Positions 32,524 to 33,845 of a stretch of 33,845 nt of DNA are shown piece by piece (position 1 is the stretch's first letter; every line of letters starts with the position of its first letter). The DNA is taken from the NCBI GenBank assembly GCA_002803225.1, contig NXFV01000919.1, positions 1-33,845 on the forward strand. Reading direction: 5' to 3'. The position numbers and the translations under genes were made by a program. The stretch comes from Gamarada debralockiae. Taxonomy: Eukaryota > Ascomycota > Leotiomycetes > Helotiales > Hyphodiscaceae. The notes beneath the pieces are model-generated. The model searched no databases. It was not told the origin of the DNA and worked only from the letters and a program-made list of their open reading frames with translations.

Positions 32524-32832
32524 TACTAGGAACTTGACTTGTTGGGAGGGAAGTGGGATGGAGAGGAGAGTTTGGGGCTTTCACTGAGTGCGAGAACTTA
32601 ACAGAGTAGGAAATATAAAGGGGTACTTCTAATACCAATACGATGAGCTTATACACCCTCCAGTGTCCAGGAACTTCAAGGTAAAAAGTGATGGGGATCA
32701 GTCACGAGGTTGATGTCCCCCTTTTCCGGACACAAACTTGGCATGTTGATGCTGACAGGGGTAGGATGACTTCGCCCTGAGCGAACAAAATCTTTTATAT
32801 TCGGTACATCCAGCGAACAGAAATTTGGCCGC

Positions 32833-33048
32833 CTAGGGGGCAGTGAGGGTTTGCATTGTTAATGGCGAAGCAAAAATTAGGTGAGATCGGTGCATCCACT
32901 CATCGAGCAGTCGAGTGTCGTGGAGTGAGCACAACGTTGTTGGAAGACTCCTCGCAGCTTCCGAATTAAGCCTTGTCGAGGATTCGAAATTTCTCGCGAG
33001 CAAGACTTCTTCAAAATTCTCAACATCAAATTCCGTGCCGCTTGTCAT
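32833..33048 (-). CDS. Hypothetical small protein, 71 aa
   Basis: A single-exon ATG frame, MTSGTEFDVENFEEVLLARN then FESSTRLNSEAARSLPTTL, ending MQTLTAP. The acidic-to-basic pattern and codon choice look plausible for a protein, but there is no recognised domain and no neighbour to support it. It could be the end of a longer decayed gene. Confidence 0.25.
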   Translation of the reverse strand: MTSGTEFDVENFEEVLLARNFESSTRLNSEAARSLPTTLCSLHDTRLLDEWMHRSHLIFASPLTMQTLTAP

Positions 33049-33845
33049 GGAATCTCACCCACATCGACGATGAATATGGTAACGTGATTGGCGACGCTCC
33101 TTAGATTCAAAGAACAGGGTGATGGTTCTCTACTCGTGACTGTTTCTTCATTCATGACTTGAAGGCTACAGTTACGAAGCAAGCCCTTCGTAGCGTGCTT
33201 CTGTCGTCGCTAGCAAGGGGATCCATGTGTTCGTTGCCAGGTGACTGACTTCGTAGCAGTGACGCGTTCTAATTTCAATGACTGCAGCGCGTCCTCGTCG
33301 GACACGACGATTCCCAGTAAGCGGGTTTCAGTGGACTTACTGAGCCACGTTCCAACATCAACAAGCTCTGTGGTTCTCGTGGTGCTTCAAATTCAGGGAA
33401 ACGCCCTGGCTGCATTGAGGGAGACATGATGAAATCTAACTATTCTGACAGGTTCATCAAACGAATGTTGCCGGTGCATTTAGCATATACTCTGGCACTC
33501 TCGTGGGGAAAGGAAGGTGGAGGAAAAGATATTTACGAAAGAGTAATTTGGACAGTTCATGCTCGTCAAAGAGATTGTGTGCATGTCCGCAGGGGACCTT
33601 CAATTATCTACCAGCTTATGGATACCGCGAATCAAAGACTCCTTTCTAGATTCTCCTGGTTCTCCTGCAATGCAAATTATAGATCTTGATCTCAAACCAT
33701 TCACTCACTCATTCCGTCATCCATTCTACCCAACCCGGCCTTACCTGACCCACGCCTTATCCCTTGCCTTATCCCTTGGGGTATTTCTGTGCCACTTCCT
33801 TAGAACCCCTTAGGGGTTTGTTTATTTGGCTTATTTTAACCCACT
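33049..33845. other. No supported gene
   Basis: Only short, motif-free frames are present. Near the end a short tandem (ccttatccctt twice at about 33752-33775) is followed by a hairpin aacccc-tt-aggggtt (33806-33819), perhaps the margin of a repeat lying outside the window. Confidence 0.35.

Overview
The window is genomic DNA of a filamentous ascomycete (Pezizomycotina). Genes carry 45-110 nt introns with GT(or GC)...AG ends and CTNAC-like branch points. Typical fungal families are present: a Zn(II)2Cys6 regulator, a GH71 alpha-1,3-glucanase, a scytalone-dehydratase-like protein and a fungal formate/nitrite carrier. AT-rich, gene-free tracts lie next to GC-balanced genes, which fits a genome with RIP-type decay. 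The species cannot be told from sequence alone. A Leotiomycete-like fungus is only a guess.

Layout: 0.4-2.2 kb, an intact MFS transporter (+), followed at 2.9-3.2 kb by a relic of a related MFS gene. 4.35-4.95 kb, a TA-flanked inverted-repeat element next to an unidentified decayed gene. 6.0-7.3 kb, a formate/nitrite transporter (-). 8.6-9.0 kb, a doubtful small gene. 9.8-11.3 kb, a broken RING-finger gene (+). 11.5-13.1 kb, a Zn2Cys6 regulator (-). 14.1-15.9 kb, an FAD-linked BBE-type oxidase (-) with 41-bp tandem repeats touching its start codon. 16-18.6 kb, a gene desert with two more TA-flanked inverted-repeat elements. 18.65-20.97 kb, a divergent pair: scytalone-dehydratase-like (-) and naphthol/anthrol-reductase-like SDR (+), sharing a 589-bp promoter with helically phased GACC motifs. 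21.6-23.9 kb, a secreted GH71 glucanase (-). 25.3-27.4 kb, a wrecked sugar transporter (+) carrying an LTR-like insertion. 27.9-30.3 kb, an intronless cytosolic GH31 glycosidase (+). 30.8-32.0 kb, a wrecked wax-synthase-like acyltransferase (+). 32.26-32.5 kb, a small gene remnant that has lost its ATG.

How the genes may work together: the reductase/dehydratase pair is the kind of module that removes a phenolic oxygen by reduction then dehydration, as in DHN-melanin and anthraquinone pathways. With the FAD oxidase, the regulator and the MFS carrier it could be a remnant or satellite of a secondary-metabolite cluster. No polyketide synthase lies in the window, so its substrate is unknown. The dead sugar transporter beside the intact cytosolic GH31 enzyme looks like a former uptake-and-hydrolysis pair. 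Five or more broken genes and four mobile elements mark this as a decaying accessory region.

All exon joins were worked out by hand from reading frames, splice motifs and remembered family motifs. No alignment was run.
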